DNA of 64,000 bases, from NCBI RefSeq assembly GCF_004341845.1, contig NZ_SLVB01000001.1:1054001-1118000 (forward strand). The letters run 5' to 3'. A program made the translations under genes and the position numbers. A model generated the notes under the pieces. That model was not told the DNA's origin. It worked only from the letters and a program-made list of their open reading frames with translations, and made no database searches. Origin of the DNA: Novosphingobium sp. PhB165. GTDB taxonomy: Bacteria > Pseudomonadota > Alphaproteobacteria > Sphingomonadales > Sphingomonadaceae. Shown piece after piece: positions 24,520 through 37,193 of this stretch; position 1 is the first letter of the stretch; each line of letters opens with the position of its first letter.

Positions 24520-24556
24520 ATGACGTCAACGACGTGACATTTCCGGGACACGTCAT
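24520..24556. promoter_or_regulatory. Nested inverted repeats upstream of the peptide transporter
   Basis: ATGACGT (24520-24526) pairs with ACGTCAT (24550-24556), and within it ACGTG (24532-24536) pairs with CACGT (24549-24553). It lies 60-100 bp before the transporter start, in a region that turns AT-rich just downstream. A regulator site is possible. None is recognised. Confidence 0.25.
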
Positions 24557-24616
24557 TATAGGCATGCTCCAAGAACACAAACATCCTTAAAATATAACAA
24601 TATTTCCGGGAATGCG

Positions 24617-26011
24617 ATGACTATTGCCGAAGCCACCCCCGAGCTGGACTTCCCCGAGGAAGCCGAGCGCGACGACCGCGCCTTCCTCGGCCATCCGCGC
24701 GGACTGGGTTACCTCTCGTTCGTCGAAGGCTGCGAGCGCTTTTCGTACTATTCGATGCAGACGCTGCTCGTGCTCTACATGGTCAAGTACCTGCTTTTGC
24801 CTGAGAACGTGGGCAAAGTGCTGGGTCTTTCGTGGCTGCGCGGCTGGCATTATGCCGGGCTGGAAGGTCAGCCGCTCGCATCGGCGATCTTCGGTGACTA
24901 TACCTCGCTGGTCTATCTGACGCCGATCCTCGGCGGCGTGATCGCGGACCGTTGGCTGGGCCGCCGGGCCACGCTGATCGCGGGCGGGATCGTCATGTCG
25001 CTCGGCCACTTCCTGATGGCGTTCGAAGGGATGTTCCTGCTCGCGCTGATCTCGCTGGTGGTGGGCGTCGGCCTGTTCAAGGGCAACATCGCCAGCCAGG
25101 TGGGCGAACTCTACAAGCCGGAAGACTTGCGCCGCGCCATGGCTTTCCAGATCTTCTACATCGGCATCAACGTCTCGGTGATCGCTGCCCCGCTGATCGC
25201 CGGTACGCTGGGCGAGAAGGTCGGCTGGCACTACGGTTTCGGCACTGCCGGCGTCGTCATGGTGATCGGCCTGTTGATCTACCTGAAGGCGCGCCCCTGG
25301 CTGCCGGAAGACAACCGCGCGGCGCGCGGGCAAAAGGTGCCCCGCCAGCCCCTCACCCGCAGCGATTGGCCGCGGCTTGGTGCGCTGGCAGTGCTAGTGC
25401 CGGTGCTGGCCATTTCGATGATGAGCAACCAGCAGATCTTCAACGCCTATCTCGTCTGGGCGGATGCGAAGTTCCAGTTGACCTTCTTCGGTGAGACCCT
25501 GCCGACGAGCTGGATGATCACGGTGGATGCGACGCTCAGCTTCTCGATGCTGGTCGCAGTCGCGGCGTTCTGGAAGTGGCATTCCAGCCACACCGGGCGC
25601 GAGCCGGACGAACTGGGCAAGATGATCATCGGCTCGCTGTTCTCGATGACCGGCGGCATGTGCCTGGTGATCGCGGCGGCAACGGCCGGGGGCGGGAAGA
25701 TCGGCCTGTTCTGGCCGGTGATGTTCCACCTGTTCAACTCGATCGGCTTTGCGCACATCATGCCGGTGAGCCTTGCGCTGTTCACCAAGATCGCGCCGCG
25801 TTCGCTCAATGCGACCGTGGTGGGCATCTATTATCTGGCGTTCTTCGGGGCCAACAAGATCGTCGGCGTCGTCGGCGGCTGGTACTCGACGATGGACATC
25901 GTGTCGTTCTGGCTGATGCACGTGGGCGCGGCCACTTTGGGGCTCGTCGCCTTCTCGGTGTTCAAGATCGTGCTGGGCAAGACGCTGGCGGGTGAGCCGA
26001 ACCCCGCCTGA
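24617..26011 (+). CDS. POT/PTR-family peptide:proton symporter
   Basis: Inner-membrane transporter of di- and tripeptides, 464 residues with about 12-14 helices. The family motif ExxERFxYY is seen as EGCERFSYYSM near residues 37-47. GVIADRWLGRRATL follows helix 2 and is the POT family loop. An unusual long polar segment is present after helix 6 (PWLPEDNRAARGQK). Monocistronic. Substrate spectrum cannot be predicted. Confidence 0.93.
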   Translation: MTIAEATPELDFPEEAERDDRAFLGHPRGLGYLSFVEGCERFSYYSMQTLLVLYMVKYLLLPENVGKVLGLSWLRGWHYAGLEGQPLASAIFGDYTSLVYLTPILGGVIADRWLGRRATLIAGGIVMSLGHFLMAFEGMFLLALISLVVGVGLFKGNIASQVGELYKPEDLRRAMAFQIFYIGINVSVIAAPLIAGTLGEKVGWHYGFGTAGVVMVIGLLIYLKARPWLPEDNRAARGQKVPRQPLTRSDWPRLGALAVLVPVLAISMMSNQQIFNAYLVWADAKFQLTFFGETLPTSWMITVDATLSFSMLVAVAAFWKWHSSHTGREPDELGKMIIGSLFSMTGGMCLVIAAATAGGGKIGLFWPVMFHLFNSIGFAHIMPVSLALFTKIAPRSLNATVVGIYYLAFFGANKIVGVVGGWYSTMDIVSFWLMHVGAATLGLVAFSVFKIVLGKTLAGEPNPA

Positions 26012-26020
26012 GCGGATAAA

Positions 26021-26117
26021 CCCGTCATCCCCGCGAAGGCGGGGATCCCGCTTGTTCTTCAGGCCTTGCGCATGGGGCAAGGAAAGCGGGGCCCCCGCCT
26101 TCGCGGGGGCGACGGGG
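26021..26117. repeat. Dispersed palindromic repeat, inverted pair
   Basis: Two copies of the CCCCGCGAAGGCGGGG element in opposite orientation (about 26021-26053 and 26084-26117), closely matching the pair at 234-321, between the convergent transporter and thioesterase genes. Confidence 0.85.
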
Positions 26118-26155
26118 ATTTTTGTTGAAATCGCAGGTGGAGTGGCGGCTCGCCC

Positions 26156-26938
26156 TCAGCCAAACACGGCGACCGACTGCAATCCTGCAATCACCGGCCT
26201 GCCCGAGGCGCTCCACTGAAGGATATGCTCGCTCGCCCCGCCATCGCGCGCGAATTCGCTGGTCGAACGCAGCAGCCACCAGCCGTCCTCGGTCGTAGGC
26301 GCGGGCTCAAGCATGTTGACGTGCCAGTGCATCGAACTGATCGGCACGCGGAAATTGAGCAGCGGCAGCACCGCCGTCGGCAGCGCGTCCCCTACGAGCA
26401 CAGCCTCCACCGCCGGATCGAGGCCCTCGCGTTCCTTGAGCCGCACCCACCAGCACAAGTCCGCCTCACCCAGCGCCGATTTCGGCAGCGCGAAACGCGC
26501 ATCGAAGTTCTGCTTCAGGAATACCGGCGCATGCTCCATCGGCACCGGCTTGGCGCTCTCGACCGGGCTCACGCCTTCCGGCATCGTATAGCCCGCGATA
26601 TCGGCCGCGCTCTCGATCTGGCGCATGAACACGAAGCTCGCGCTGAAACCCACGCCCTTCTCGTCCGACAGTTCCGCCGCAACCCAGGTGGCATTGCGCC
26701 CCTTGCGCACGATCCGCGCCCGCGCCTCGACCCGTCCGGCCAGCGGCGCGATCATCGCGAACTGGCCCGAGCGCAGTGGCGGCAGTTCAGGATCGACCCG
26801 CCGCGCGGCGGCCAGAGCGATCGCTGACGTCAGCCCGCCATAGGCAGTGCGCCCCTGCAGCCAATCCTCTGTGATATCGAACGCGAAGCCGCCGTCGATC
26901 TCCGGCGCTTCGGACAGGAGCGCGGCAAAACCCGCCAT
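26156..26938 (-). CDS. Acyl-CoA thioesterase-like double-hotdog protein
   Basis: 260 residues in two hotdog halves. The N-terminal half carries GRTAYGGLTSAIALAAA, the family helix, and the C-terminal half SMHWHVNMLEP. It belongs to the TesB-like/thioesterase-superfamily group that hydrolyses acyl-CoAs. The ATG overlaps the stop of the tRNA-binding protein by one base, and the pair trails pccA, so a role in trimming acyl-CoAs of the propionyl-CoA pathway is plausible but inferred. Confidence 0.8.
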   Translation of the reverse strand: MAGFAALLSEAPEIDGGFAFDITEDWLQGRTAYGGLTSAIALAAARRVDPELPPLRSGQFAMIAPLAGRVEARARIVRKGRNATWVAAELSDEKGVGFSASFVFMRQIESAADIAGYTMPEGVSPVESAKPVPMEHAPVFLKQNFDARFALPKSALGEADLCWWVRLKEREGLDPAVEAVLVGDALPTAVLPLLNFRVPISSMHWHVNMLEPAPTTEDGWWLLRSTSEFARDGGASEHILQWSASGRPVIAGLQSVAVFG

Positions 26939-27309
26939 CAGAACAACCTCGAACCGTTGGGAACCGGCTTGTCCGGCGCGAAGAGGACCACCCGGCCCTC
27001 CTCGTCCGCAAAGCCGAGCGTCAGCGCTTCGGACAGCGCCTTGCCGATCTGCCGCTTGGGAAAGTTCACGACCGCCGCCACCTGCCTGCCGATCAGTTCC
27101 TCGGGAGAATAGAGCGCCGCGACTTGTCCGACGCTTTTCTTCTCGCCGATACCGGGACCGAAATCGATCCGCAGCTTGAGGCTCGGCTTGCGAGCCCCTT
27201 CGTAGACTTCCGCCGCGACAATGGTGCCGATGCGGATGTCTACGGAAAGGAACTGATCGAAGGTGATTTCGTCGCCGGCAGGTGCGGCGGGGTCATGATC
27301 TAGATGCAT
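26938..27309 (-). CDS. CsaA-like tRNA-binding-domain protein
   Basis: 123 residues forming one tRNA-binding OB-fold: FLSVDIRIGTIVAAEVYEGARKPSLKLRIDFG, then GRQVAAVVNFPKRQIG. CsaA homologues are homodimers with tRNA-binding and chaperone activity linked to export. Its ATG directly abuts the pccA stop codon with no gap, so it is co-translated in this operon, a position with no obvious metabolic sense. Confidence 0.88.
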   Translation of the reverse strand: MHLDHDPAAPAGDEITFDQFLSVDIRIGTIVAAEVYEGARKPSLKLRIDFGPGIGEKKSVGQVAALYSPEELIGRQVAAVVNFPKRQIGKALSEALTLGFADEEGRVVLFAPDKPVPNGSRLF

Positions 27310-29334
<2,025 letters not shown>

Positions 29335-29350
29335 CCCCGTAACTCCCAAC

Positions 29351-29458
29351 TCAGTCGCCGTGCTTGAACCCGGCGTTGAACATCAAAACCAGTGCCGCGA
29401 CGACCAAGGCCATTCCGGCATGGTCGTCTTTGCATTCACTTCCCGCGCCTTCCTCCAT
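29351..29458 (-). CDS. Possible 35-aa membrane peptide just before pccA
   Basis: ATG at 29458 to TGA at 29353 gives a short acidic N-terminus and one hydrophobic segment (GMALVVAALVLMFNAGF) ending KHGD, 16 bp before the pccA start. No clear ribosome binding site precedes this ATG. A well-placed GGAAG precedes a GTG at 29432 in a different frame (NAKTTMPEW...), so either the frame is broken or one of the two readings is not real. Confidence 0.35.
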   Translation of the reverse strand: MEEGAGSECKDDHAGMALVVAALVLMFNAGFKHGD

Positions 29459-29571
29459 CGTCACCCTGAACTCGTTTAGCTCTGCTGGCCTGACGGCTCA
29501 GGGTCCATCGCGCCGCACAGACCATCGGCGCGAGGCGAGAAATGGATGCTGAAACAAGTTCAGCATGACGG
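29459..29571. repeat. Degenerate copy of the CCTGAAC/GTTCAGG palindromic repeat
   Basis: The edges resemble the element at 33301-33391 (CCTGAAC at one side, AAATGGAT...TTCAGCATGACGG at the other), but the arms no longer pair perfectly. Intergenic between pccA and the LprI-like gene. Confidence 0.6.
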
Positions 29572-29596
29572 ATTTGCGAGCGGAAGGCGTGGAGCA

Positions 29597-29965
29597 TCAA
29601 TTCCCCGCATTCCCATAGTCACGCAGTTGCTTCGTGCGTGCCTCGGTCAATTCCTTGAGGCAACCGTTCTGCTGGAGCGGCCAGATCGTGCCGCTTTCCT
29701 CACGCGGGCCGTTCTCTGCAAAGCACTGGGCGTCGCGATAAGCGATCCACTTGCGCTGCGCATCGAGCAGCCGATTGAAATTTCCGCCGGGGCCCTGCTT
29801 GTCGGCCCCCTTCGCCGCCGCTGCCGCCTTCCCCCAAGCCTCGTTCATCGCGCGGTCGGCCGACTGGAAGTCGCGGTACGAACACACATTCATGTCCGTC
29901 TGCGTCATCGCATTGGCGCAATCGATCGCGGGCTCCGAGGCCAGGAGGAGGATCGGCAGGATCAC
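29597..29965 (-). CDS. LprI-family (DUF1311) exported protein
   Basis: About 122 residues. A hydrophobic N-terminus (ILPILLLASEPA) precedes the LprI-type domain with its Cys pattern: CANAMTQTDMNVC, then LLDAQRKWIAYRDAQC and a last Cys near the C-terminus. Family members include a lysozyme inhibitor of mycobacteria. The GTG at 29965 is preferred because it gives a normal signal peptide and avoids overlapping bioB. A start at 29998 is open too. It lies 7 bp after bioB. Confidence 0.75.
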   Translation of the reverse strand: MILPILLLASEPAIDCANAMTQTDMNVCSYRDFQSADRAMNEAWGKAAAAAKGADKQGPGGNFNRLLDAQRKWIAYRDAQCFAENGPREESGTIWPLQQNGCLKELTEARTKQLRDYGNAGN

Positions 29966-29972
29966 CCGTGGA

Positions 29973-31025
29973 TCACTCGGCCGCTTCCAGCTTCGCACAG
30001 CCCTTGGGCATACGCTGGGCTTCGACTTGCGCCGGGGTCAGTTCGATGGCCATCGGCTTGATGCCGAGGCGCGCGAACATCGCCGCGTCATTGTCGTCGC
30101 CGGAGTTCGGCGCGGTCAGCAGCTTGTCCCCGGTGAAGATCGAGTTCGCACCGGCCATGAAGCACATCGCCTGCGTCATTTCGGACATCGATTCGCGGCC
30201 TGCCGAGAGGCGCACCATCGACAGCGGCATGGTGATGCGCGCGACCGCCACGGTGCGCACGAATTCCACGTCATCGATCTTGGCTAGCGGGGTGTCGGCC
30301 AGCATGTCGCCCAGCACCGTGCCCTTCACGGGAACCAACGCGTTGACCGGCACCGATTGCGGGTGATCGGGCAGCGTCGCCAAAGTGTGGACGAAGCCCA
30401 CACGGTCGGCGCGCGTCTCACCCATGCCGACGATGCCGCCGGAGCAGACGTTGATGCCCGCCATGCGCACGTTCGACAGCGTGTCGAGGCGGTCGTCCAT
30501 CGTGCGCGTGGTGATCACCTGATCGTAACGCTCGGGCGAGGTGTCGATGTTGTGGTTGTAGTAGTCGAGGCCCGCTTCGGAGAGCATGTCCGCCTGATCG
30601 GGCGTCAGCATGCCCAGCGTCATGCAGGTTTCCATGCCCATGGCGCGCACGCCCTTCACCATCTCGATGATGGCGGGCATGTCGCGGTCCTTGGGGTTGC
30701 GCCAAGCGGCGCCCATGCAGAAGCGGGTCGAGCCCTGATCCGCCGCCTGCGCCGCGCGCTGGAGCACCTGCTGCACTTCCATCAGCTTGGTCGCCTTGAC
30801 GCCGCTGTTGGCCGAAACGGACTGCGAGCAATAGCCGCAATCTTCCACGCAGCCGCCGGTCTTGATCGAAAGCAGCGTGGAAAGCTGCACTTCGTTATGC
30901 GGATGGCTGGCGCGATGGACTTCGGCTGCGCGGAACACCAGTTCGGTGAACGGCAGGTCGAACAGAGCCGCGATTTCCTCACGGGTCCAGTCGTTTCGTG
31001 CAGTGACGGCGGGGGTCTCGGTCAT
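29973..31025 (-). CDS. bioB: Biotin synthase
   Basis: Radical SAM enzyme inserting sulfur into dethiobiotin. 350 residues. The cluster motif is CVEDCGYCS with Cys at 59, 63 and 66. YNHNIDTS and NALVPVKGT are conserved BioB segments. GAGGA spaced six bases before the ATG at 31025 favours this start over the ATG at 31031, which touches the ribosome binding site. It is the only biotin gene here and sits between methylmalonyl-CoA mutase and pccA, where its product is the prosthetic group of the carboxylase. Confidence 0.96.
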   Translation of the reverse strand: MTETPAVTARNDWTREEIAALFDLPFTELVFRAAEVHRASHPHNEVQLSTLLSIKTGGCVEDCGYCSQSVSANSGVKATKLMEVQQVLQRAAQAADQGSTRFCMGAAWRNPKDRDMPAIIEMVKGVRAMGMETCMTLGMLTPDQADMLSEAGLDYYNHNIDTSPERYDQVITTRTMDDRLDTLSNVRMAGINVCSGGIVGMGETRADRVGFVHTLATLPDHPQSVPVNALVPVKGTVLGDMLADTPLAKIDDVEFVRTVAVARITMPLSMVRLSAGRESMSEMTQAMCFMAGANSIFTGDKLLTAPNSGDDNDAAMFARLGIKPMAIELTPAQVEAQRMPKGCAKLEAAE

Positions 31026-31120
31026 AGTCATTCCTCAGGCAGCCGGAACGCGCGCGGGATAACGCGGGGCCAAAGCTCCGCCATAATCACAAGCGCGGCG
31101 TCGATCCAGCATCGCCGTCC

Positions 31121-33280
31121 TTATTCCGCCGCTTCCAGCGAAGAACCGAGCGGCGGCATGTTGTGGCCGAGCAGGCGCAGCACGTCAGCGGCGCATTCCA
31201 CCACGTTCGTGCCGGGGCCGTAGATGCCCTGAACGCCGGCATTGCGCAGGAATTCATAGTCCTGCGGCGGGATGACACCGCCGGCGATCACCTTGATGTC
31301 GCTGCGACCGGCTTCGCGCAGCTTCTGGATCAGTTCGGGGATCAGCGTCTTGTGACCTGCCGCAAGGCTTGACGCGCCGACCACGTCGACCGCGCTCTCC
31401 AGCGCCAGCACCACGGTTTCTTCCGGAGTCTGGAACAGCGGGCCGGACACGACGTCGAAGCCCATGTCTCCGAAGGCGGAAGCGATCACGTTCGCGCCGC
31501 GATCGTGGCCGTCCTGACCCATCTTGGCGACCAGCACCTTGGGCTTGCGGCCGAGACGGCGCTCCACGGCCTGCACACCGTCCAGCACCTGCTGCCAGCG
31601 GCTGTCGCCCTCGTAAGGCGCGGCATAGACGCCCTTCACCGGGGTCGGTTGGGTGCCATAGCGCTGGAAGCTGTCTTCCATGGCCGAGCTGATCTCGCCC
31701 AGCGTAGCGCGGGCGCGGGCGCATTCGACGGCGAGTGCGAGCAGGTTGTTCTCGATGCTGGCGGGCGCGGCGGCACCGTCGCGCAGGGCCTTGAGCGCGG
31801 CCTGGCAGGCGGCCTCGTCACGGTCAGCCTTCATCTTGTTGATGCGGGCGATCTGACCTTCGCGGACCTTGGCGTTGTCCACTTCCAGCGTTTCCAGCAG
31901 GTCTTCGCTGGCAAGGCGGTACTTGTTGACGCCGACGATCACATCGTCGCCCCGGTCCACACGGGCCTGACGGGCGGCGGCAGCGGTCTCGATCATCGCC
32001 TTGGGCCAGCCAGCGGCGACAGCCTTGGCCATGCCGCCCTCGGCCTGCACGCGTTCGATGATCTCCCAGGCCTGGTCGACCAGCTGCTGCGTCAGCGATT
32101 CGATGTAATAGGATCCACCCAGCGGATCGACGACATTGCACATGCCGGTCTCTTCCTGGATGATGATCTGCGTGTTGCGGGCGATGCGGGCCGAGAAGTC
32201 GGTCGGCAGCGCAATCGCCTCATCCAGCGCGTTGGTGTGCAGCGACTGCGTGCCGCCCAGCATCGAGGCCATCGCCTCGATCGTGGTGCGGATGACGTTG
32301 TTGTAGGGGTCCTGCTCCTGCAAGCTCACGCCCGAAGTCTGGCAGTGCGTGCGCAGCATCTTCGACCGTTCGTCCTTGGCGCCCAGATCGGTCATGACCC
32401 GGTGCCAAAGCACGCGCGCAGCGCGCAGCTTGGCCACTTCCATGAAGAAGTTCATGCCGATGGCGAAGAAGAACGAGAGGCGGCCCGCAAACTTGTCGAT
32501 ATCGAGGCCCGATGCCACGCCGTACTTCACGTATTCCGCGCCGTCGGCGATGGTGAAGGCCAGTTCTTGCACCTGCGTCGCGCCGGCTTCCTGCATGTGA
32601 TAGCCGGAAATCGAGATCGAGTTGAACTTCGGCATCTCGCGGCTGGTGTAGCCGAAGATGTCCGAGATGATCCGCATCGAAGGCTCTGGCGGGTAGATGT
32701 AGGTGTTGCGGACCATGAACTCCTTGAGGATGTCGTTCTGGATGGTCCCGTCGAGCAGCTTGCGATCGACGCCCTGCTCCTCGCCCGCAACGATGAAGAA
32801 GGCCAGGATTGGGATCACCGCGCCGTTCATCGTCATGGAGACCGACATCTTGTCGAGCGGAATACCGTCGAACAGGATCTTCATATCCTCGACGGAATCG
32901 ATGGCGACGCCGGCCTTGCCCACGTCACCCACGACGCGCGGATGGTCGCTGTCGTAACCGCGATGGGTGGCAAGGTCGAAGGCGACCGAAAGGCCCTTCT
33001 GACCTGCCGCAAGGTTGCGGCGATAGAAAGCGTTCGATTCCTCGGCCGTGGAGAAGCCCGCATACTGGCGGATGGTCCAGGGACGGCCGGCATACATCGA
33101 GGCGCGCACGCCGCGCGTGAACGGCGCGAAGCCGGGAAGGCCGGGATCGACGGTCACGTCCTCGGCAGTGTAGAGCGGCTTCACCGCAATACCCTCGGGC
33201 GTGTTCCAGGTCAGGTCCTTGCCCTTGACCTCCTTGTCGGCGGCTGCCTTCCAGTCGTTGATGTTCGGTCCCTCGGTCAT
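31121..33280 (-). CDS. scpA: Methylmalonyl-CoA mutase, single-chain type
   Basis: Adenosylcobalamin enzyme interconverting (R)-methylmalonyl-CoA and succinyl-CoA. 719 residues: an N-terminal TIM barrel ([35 protein letters not shown]) and a C-terminal cobalamin domain with the D-x-H-x-x-G motif as DGHDRG near residue 590. It is the long catalytic chain. No small subunit is adjacent, so it should act as a homodimer. It follows the epimerase gene after a palindromic repeat. No cobalamin riboswitch is evident. Confidence 0.96.
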   Translation of the reverse strand: MTEGPNINDWKAAADKEVKGKDLTWNTPEGIAVKPLYTAEDVTVDPGLPGFAPFTRGVRASMYAGRPWTIRQYAGFSTAEESNAFYRRNLAAGQKGLSVAFDLATHRGYDSDHPRVVGDVGKAGVAIDSVEDMKILFDGIPLDKMSVSMTMNGAVIPILAFFIVAGEEQGVDRKLLDGTIQNDILKEFMVRNTYIYPPEPSMRIISDIFGYTSREMPKFNSISISGYHMQEAGATQVQELAFTIADGAEYVKYGVASGLDIDKFAGRLSFFFAIGMNFFMEVAKLRAARVLWHRVMTDLGAKDERSKMLRTHCQTSGVSLQEQDPYNNVIRTTIEAMASMLGGTQSLHTNALDEAIALPTDFSARIARNTQIIIQEETGMCNVVDPLGGSYYIESLTQQLVDQAWEIIERVQAEGGMAKAVAAGWPKAMIETAAAARQARVDRGDDVIVGVNKYRLASEDLLETLEVDNAKVREGQIARINKMKADRDEAACQAALKALRDGAAAPASIENNLLALAVECARARATLGEISSAMEDSFQRYGTQPTPVKGVYAAPYEGDSRWQQVLDGVQAVERRLGRKPKVLVAKMGQDGHDRGANVIASAFGDMGFDVVSGPLFQTPEETVVLALESAVDVVGASSLAAGHKTLIPELIQKLREAGRSDIKVIAGGVIPPQDYEFLRNAGVQGIYGPGTNVVECAADVLRLLGHNMPPLGSSLEAAE

Positions 33281-33300
33281 CGCACTACCCTTGCAGCTTC

Positions 33301-33391
33301 GTCATCCTGAACGTGTTTCAGGATCCATTCCTCGCCCTCTCACCGTCGTCGCCCGGAGGCGAAATGGATCCTGAAAAGAGTTCAGGATGAC
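33301..33391. repeat. Palindromic repeat element, 91 bp
   Basis: Outer arms GTCATCCTGAAC (33301-33312) and GTTCAGGATGAC (33380-33391) are perfect inverses. Inner arms TTTCAGGATCCATT and AATGGATCCTGAAA also pair. A degenerate relative lies at 29459-29571. Intergenic between the mutase and epimerase genes. Confidence 0.85.
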
Positions 33392-33417
33392 GGTGGAGCT
33401 TGGGCGACGGCTTCTAT

Positions 33418-33855
33418 TCAATGCGCCTCTTTGGGCGTTTCCATGATCTCGGTGAGCTGACCGCCCATGTCCTTGGGGTGGACGAAGAAGATCAGCGTCC
33501 CATGCGCGCCCATGCGCGGCTCACCGAGTACGCGCTTGCCAAGGCCTTCGAACCACGCCTTGGCCGCGTGAATGTCCGGCACTTCGTAGCAGATGTGATG
33601 CTGGCCCCCGAGCGGGTTCTTCTCCAGCCACTTGCCCACGGCCGAGTCCGGCGTGGTGGGCTGGAGCAGTTCGATCTGCGTGCCCGCCGTGCCGTCTTCA
33701 CCCGGCGTGTTGACGAAGCAGACGCGCACTTGCTGGCTTTCCAGCACGAAAGGTTCGGTAATATCGGTGGCGCCCATCACGTCGCGATAGAACGCAATCG
33801 AGGCGTCGAGATCCGGCGTGGCGACGCCGATGTGGTTGAGACGACCCAGCTTCAT
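33418..33855 (-). CDS. mce: Methylmalonyl-CoA epimerase
   Basis: Vicinal-oxygen-chelate fold enzyme of 145 residues converting (S)- to (R)-methylmalonyl-CoA. The metal His is in LNHIGVATPDLD near the N-terminus and a second in GGQHHICYEV, with the C-terminal acidic ligand in QLTEIMETP. It links the carboxylase and the mutase encoded on either side. Its ATG overlaps the stop of the small membrane gene (ATGA). Confidence 0.95.
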   Translation of the reverse strand: MKLGRLNHIGVATPDLDASIAFYRDVMGATDITEPFVLESQQVRVCFVNTPGEDGTAGTQIELLQPTTPDSAVGKWLEKNPLGGQHHICYEVPDIHAAKAWFEGLGKRVLGEPRMGAHGTLIFFVHPKDMGGQLTEIMETPKEAH

Positions 33856-34088
33856 TTAGCAAAAACCTTCAGTTGGGACATTAGCATCATACTTCCAACG
33901 ACGACCGGCAGAGCTGTCATCAAGACCAGCACCGCTCGAAACAGCTTCGGCCGTTCGTTTTCTGTCAGCCAATGTTCTACCCCGCTCCGTCCAATCTGCA
34001 GCCTCAAGCGGCCGAAGCGTCGCATTTCCCATACCGTCAGCCAACAGAACACCGTCAGGACAGCAAGGAAGAGTAACGCCTCCGTCAC
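33852..34088 (-). CDS. 78-aa two-helix membrane protein inside the propionyl-CoA cluster
   Basis: A GTG at 34088, directly after the thiolase stop, starts a protein with hydrophobic helices at about 3-19 (EALLFLAVLTVFCWLTV) and 53-69 (AVLVLMTALPVVVGSMM) around a basic loop. It overlaps mce by four bases. Codon use is less GC-rich than in its neighbours. No family is recognised. Confidence 0.6.
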   Translation of the reverse strand: MTEALLFLAVLTVFCWLTVWEMRRFGRLRLQIGRSGVEHWLTENERPKLFRAVLVLMTALPVVVGSMMLMSQLKVFAK

Positions 34089-34092
34089 AGGC

Positions 34093-35274
34093 TCAGGCCA
34101 TGTTCTCAAGCACGAGGGCGATGCCCTGCCCGCCGCCGATGCACATGGTGACAAGGCCGTACTTCCCGCCCGTGCGCTTCAATTCGTACATGCACTTGAT
34201 GGCGAGCATCGTGCCGGTCGCGCCGACCGGGTGGCCGATGGAAACGCCCGAACCGTTGGGGTTCACCTTCTCCGGATCGAAGCCCAGCACCTTGGAAACG
34301 GCGGCAGCCTGCGCGGCGAAAGCCTCGTTGCTCTCGATCACGTCGATCTGGTCGAGCGAGAGCCCGGCGCGCTTCAGAGCCAACGGCACCGCCTTGATCG
34401 GGCCTTCGCCCATGTAGGCAGGCTCGACACCGGCATGGCCCCAGGCGACGATCTTCGCCATCGGCTTCAGGCCCCGCTTCTCGACTTCCGAAGCGGTCGC
34501 CAGCACCACGGCGGCAGCGCCGTCGTTGATGCCCGAGGCGTTGCCCGCAGTGACCGTACCGTCCTTCTTGAACGCCGGACGCATCGCGCCGAGCGTCTCG
34601 ACGGTGGTGTCCGCGCGGACATGTTCGTCGGTATCGAAGACAGTGACGCCCTTGCGGGTCTTCACTTCGACGGGGAGGATCTGCTCCTTGAAGCGGCCTT
34701 CCGCGATAGCCTTGGCGGCGCGCTGGTGGCTGGTCGCAGCGACCGTGTCCATATCCTCACGCGAGATGCAGTGGCGCTCCGCCACGTTCTCGGCGGTGAT
34801 GCCCATGTGGTAGCCGCCGATGGCGTCCGACAGGCCGACGGTCAGTGCGTCTTCCTGCGTGTTGTCGCCCATCTTCTTGCCCCAGCGCACGCCGTGGTCG
34901 TGATAGGGCACGTTCGACATCGATTCCGCGCCGCCCGCTACGGTGATCCCCGCCTCGCCCAGCTTCATCATCTGCGCGGCCGAAACGATCGCCTGCACGC
35001 CCGATCCGCAAAGACGGTTGAGCGTCATCGAAGGCACCTCGAACGGCACGCCCGCGTTAAGGCCGATCACGCGGCTGAGCATCTCGTCCTTGGCGCTGGT
35101 CGGCATGACCTGCCCGATGACGATGTGGCCGACGTCCTCAGGCGAAACGCCCGCGCGGGCCAGCGCCTCGGTCACGACCTTGCCGCCCAGATCGGAGGGC
35201 ATGAACGACTTCAGCGAGCCGCCGAAATCACCAACTGCCGTGCGTACGCCGCTGACGATGTAGATGTCTTCCAT
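34093..35274 (-). CDS. Acetyl-CoA C-acyltransferase (thiolase)
   Basis: 393 residues. The acyl-accepting Cys-89 is in LNRLCGSG, and the C-terminal catalytic His and Cys lie in GHPVGATG and CIGGGQG. It is a biosynthetic or degradative thiolase of the PhaA/AtoB type. In this cluster it could release propionyl-CoA plus acetyl-CoA from 3-ketovaleryl-CoA, or condense acetyl-CoA. The ATG at 35274 follows GGGAAG. An in-frame TTG at 35289 is less likely. Confidence 0.92.
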   Translation of the reverse strand: MEDIYIVSGVRTAVGDFGGSLKSFMPSDLGGKVVTEALARAGVSPEDVGHIVIGQVMPTSAKDEMLSRVIGLNAGVPFEVPSMTLNRLCGSGVQAIVSAAQMMKLGEAGITVAGGAESMSNVPYHDHGVRWGKKMGDNTQEDALTVGLSDAIGGYHMGITAENVAERHCISREDMDTVAATSHQRAAKAIAEGRFKEQILPVEVKTRKGVTVFDTDEHVRADTTVETLGAMRPAFKKDGTVTAGNASGINDGAAAVVLATASEVEKRGLKPMAKIVAWGHAGVEPAYMGEGPIKAVPLALKRAGLSLDQIDVIESNEAFAAQAAAVSKVLGFDPEKVNPNGSGVSIGHPVGATGTMLAIKCMYELKRTGGKYGLVTMCIGGGQGIALVLENMA

Positions 35275-35376
35275 GACCTGACTTCCCAATCTGGTTTTTC
35301 GATGCGTGCCGTCTTTCGCGGCCGGGGTGGATCGCGGTGCTCGCCCAAAGGCGATGCGCCGCGATCCGTGACGCTA

Positions 35377-36903
<1,527 letters not shown>

Positions 36904-36983
36904 CCGTTATCCCTTGGCAGTGACCTTGACGGCACGAATTCGTTGCACTTGCTAAGGCAGGTTGAAACGCCAAGGTCAATAGT

Positions 36984-37001
36984 TTTAATCGCACGGTTAA
37001 A
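36984..37001. promoter_or_regulatory. Inverted repeat TTTAA-N8-TTAAA upstream of pccB
   Basis: A 5-bp inverted repeat about 80-100 bp before the pccB start. It resembles a CtrA full site (TTAA-N7-TTAA) but with an 8-bp spacer. A second motif, TTGCACTTGC at 36943-36952, lies closer to the start and is only loosely like the TTTGCAAA boxes bound by PccR-type regulators. Confidence 0.2.
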
Positions 37002-37119
37002 CGACAAAAGTGGCACATTCGGGCCGATTTCGCCCCACCGATGGGTTTGGGCATGCAGCCATCGCCTGTGCGACAAGATGCTCCCGCCCTCCATCTTTCC
37101 GGCGCCCCGAAGCAAATGC

Positions 37120-37160
37120 AAAAGGGCCGCGGCAACTGAACGAACAGTCACCGCAGCCCC
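37120..37160 (-). terminator. Probable terminator of the glutathione reductase gene
   Basis: On the minus strand an imperfect GC-rich stem (GGGGCTGCGG...CCGCGGCCC) with a TTCG loop region is followed by CTTTTGC, about 35 bp after the gor stop codon. Confidence 0.65.
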
Positions 37161-37193
37161 GGTTGCCAATCAGCCAGACGAAACCGCCCGCGA

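Noticed and set aside
24149..24580. 143-codon minus-strand frame across the aroB end and the DUF3008 gene
   Set aside because: It overlaps a recognised family on the plus strand and shows no domain of its own.
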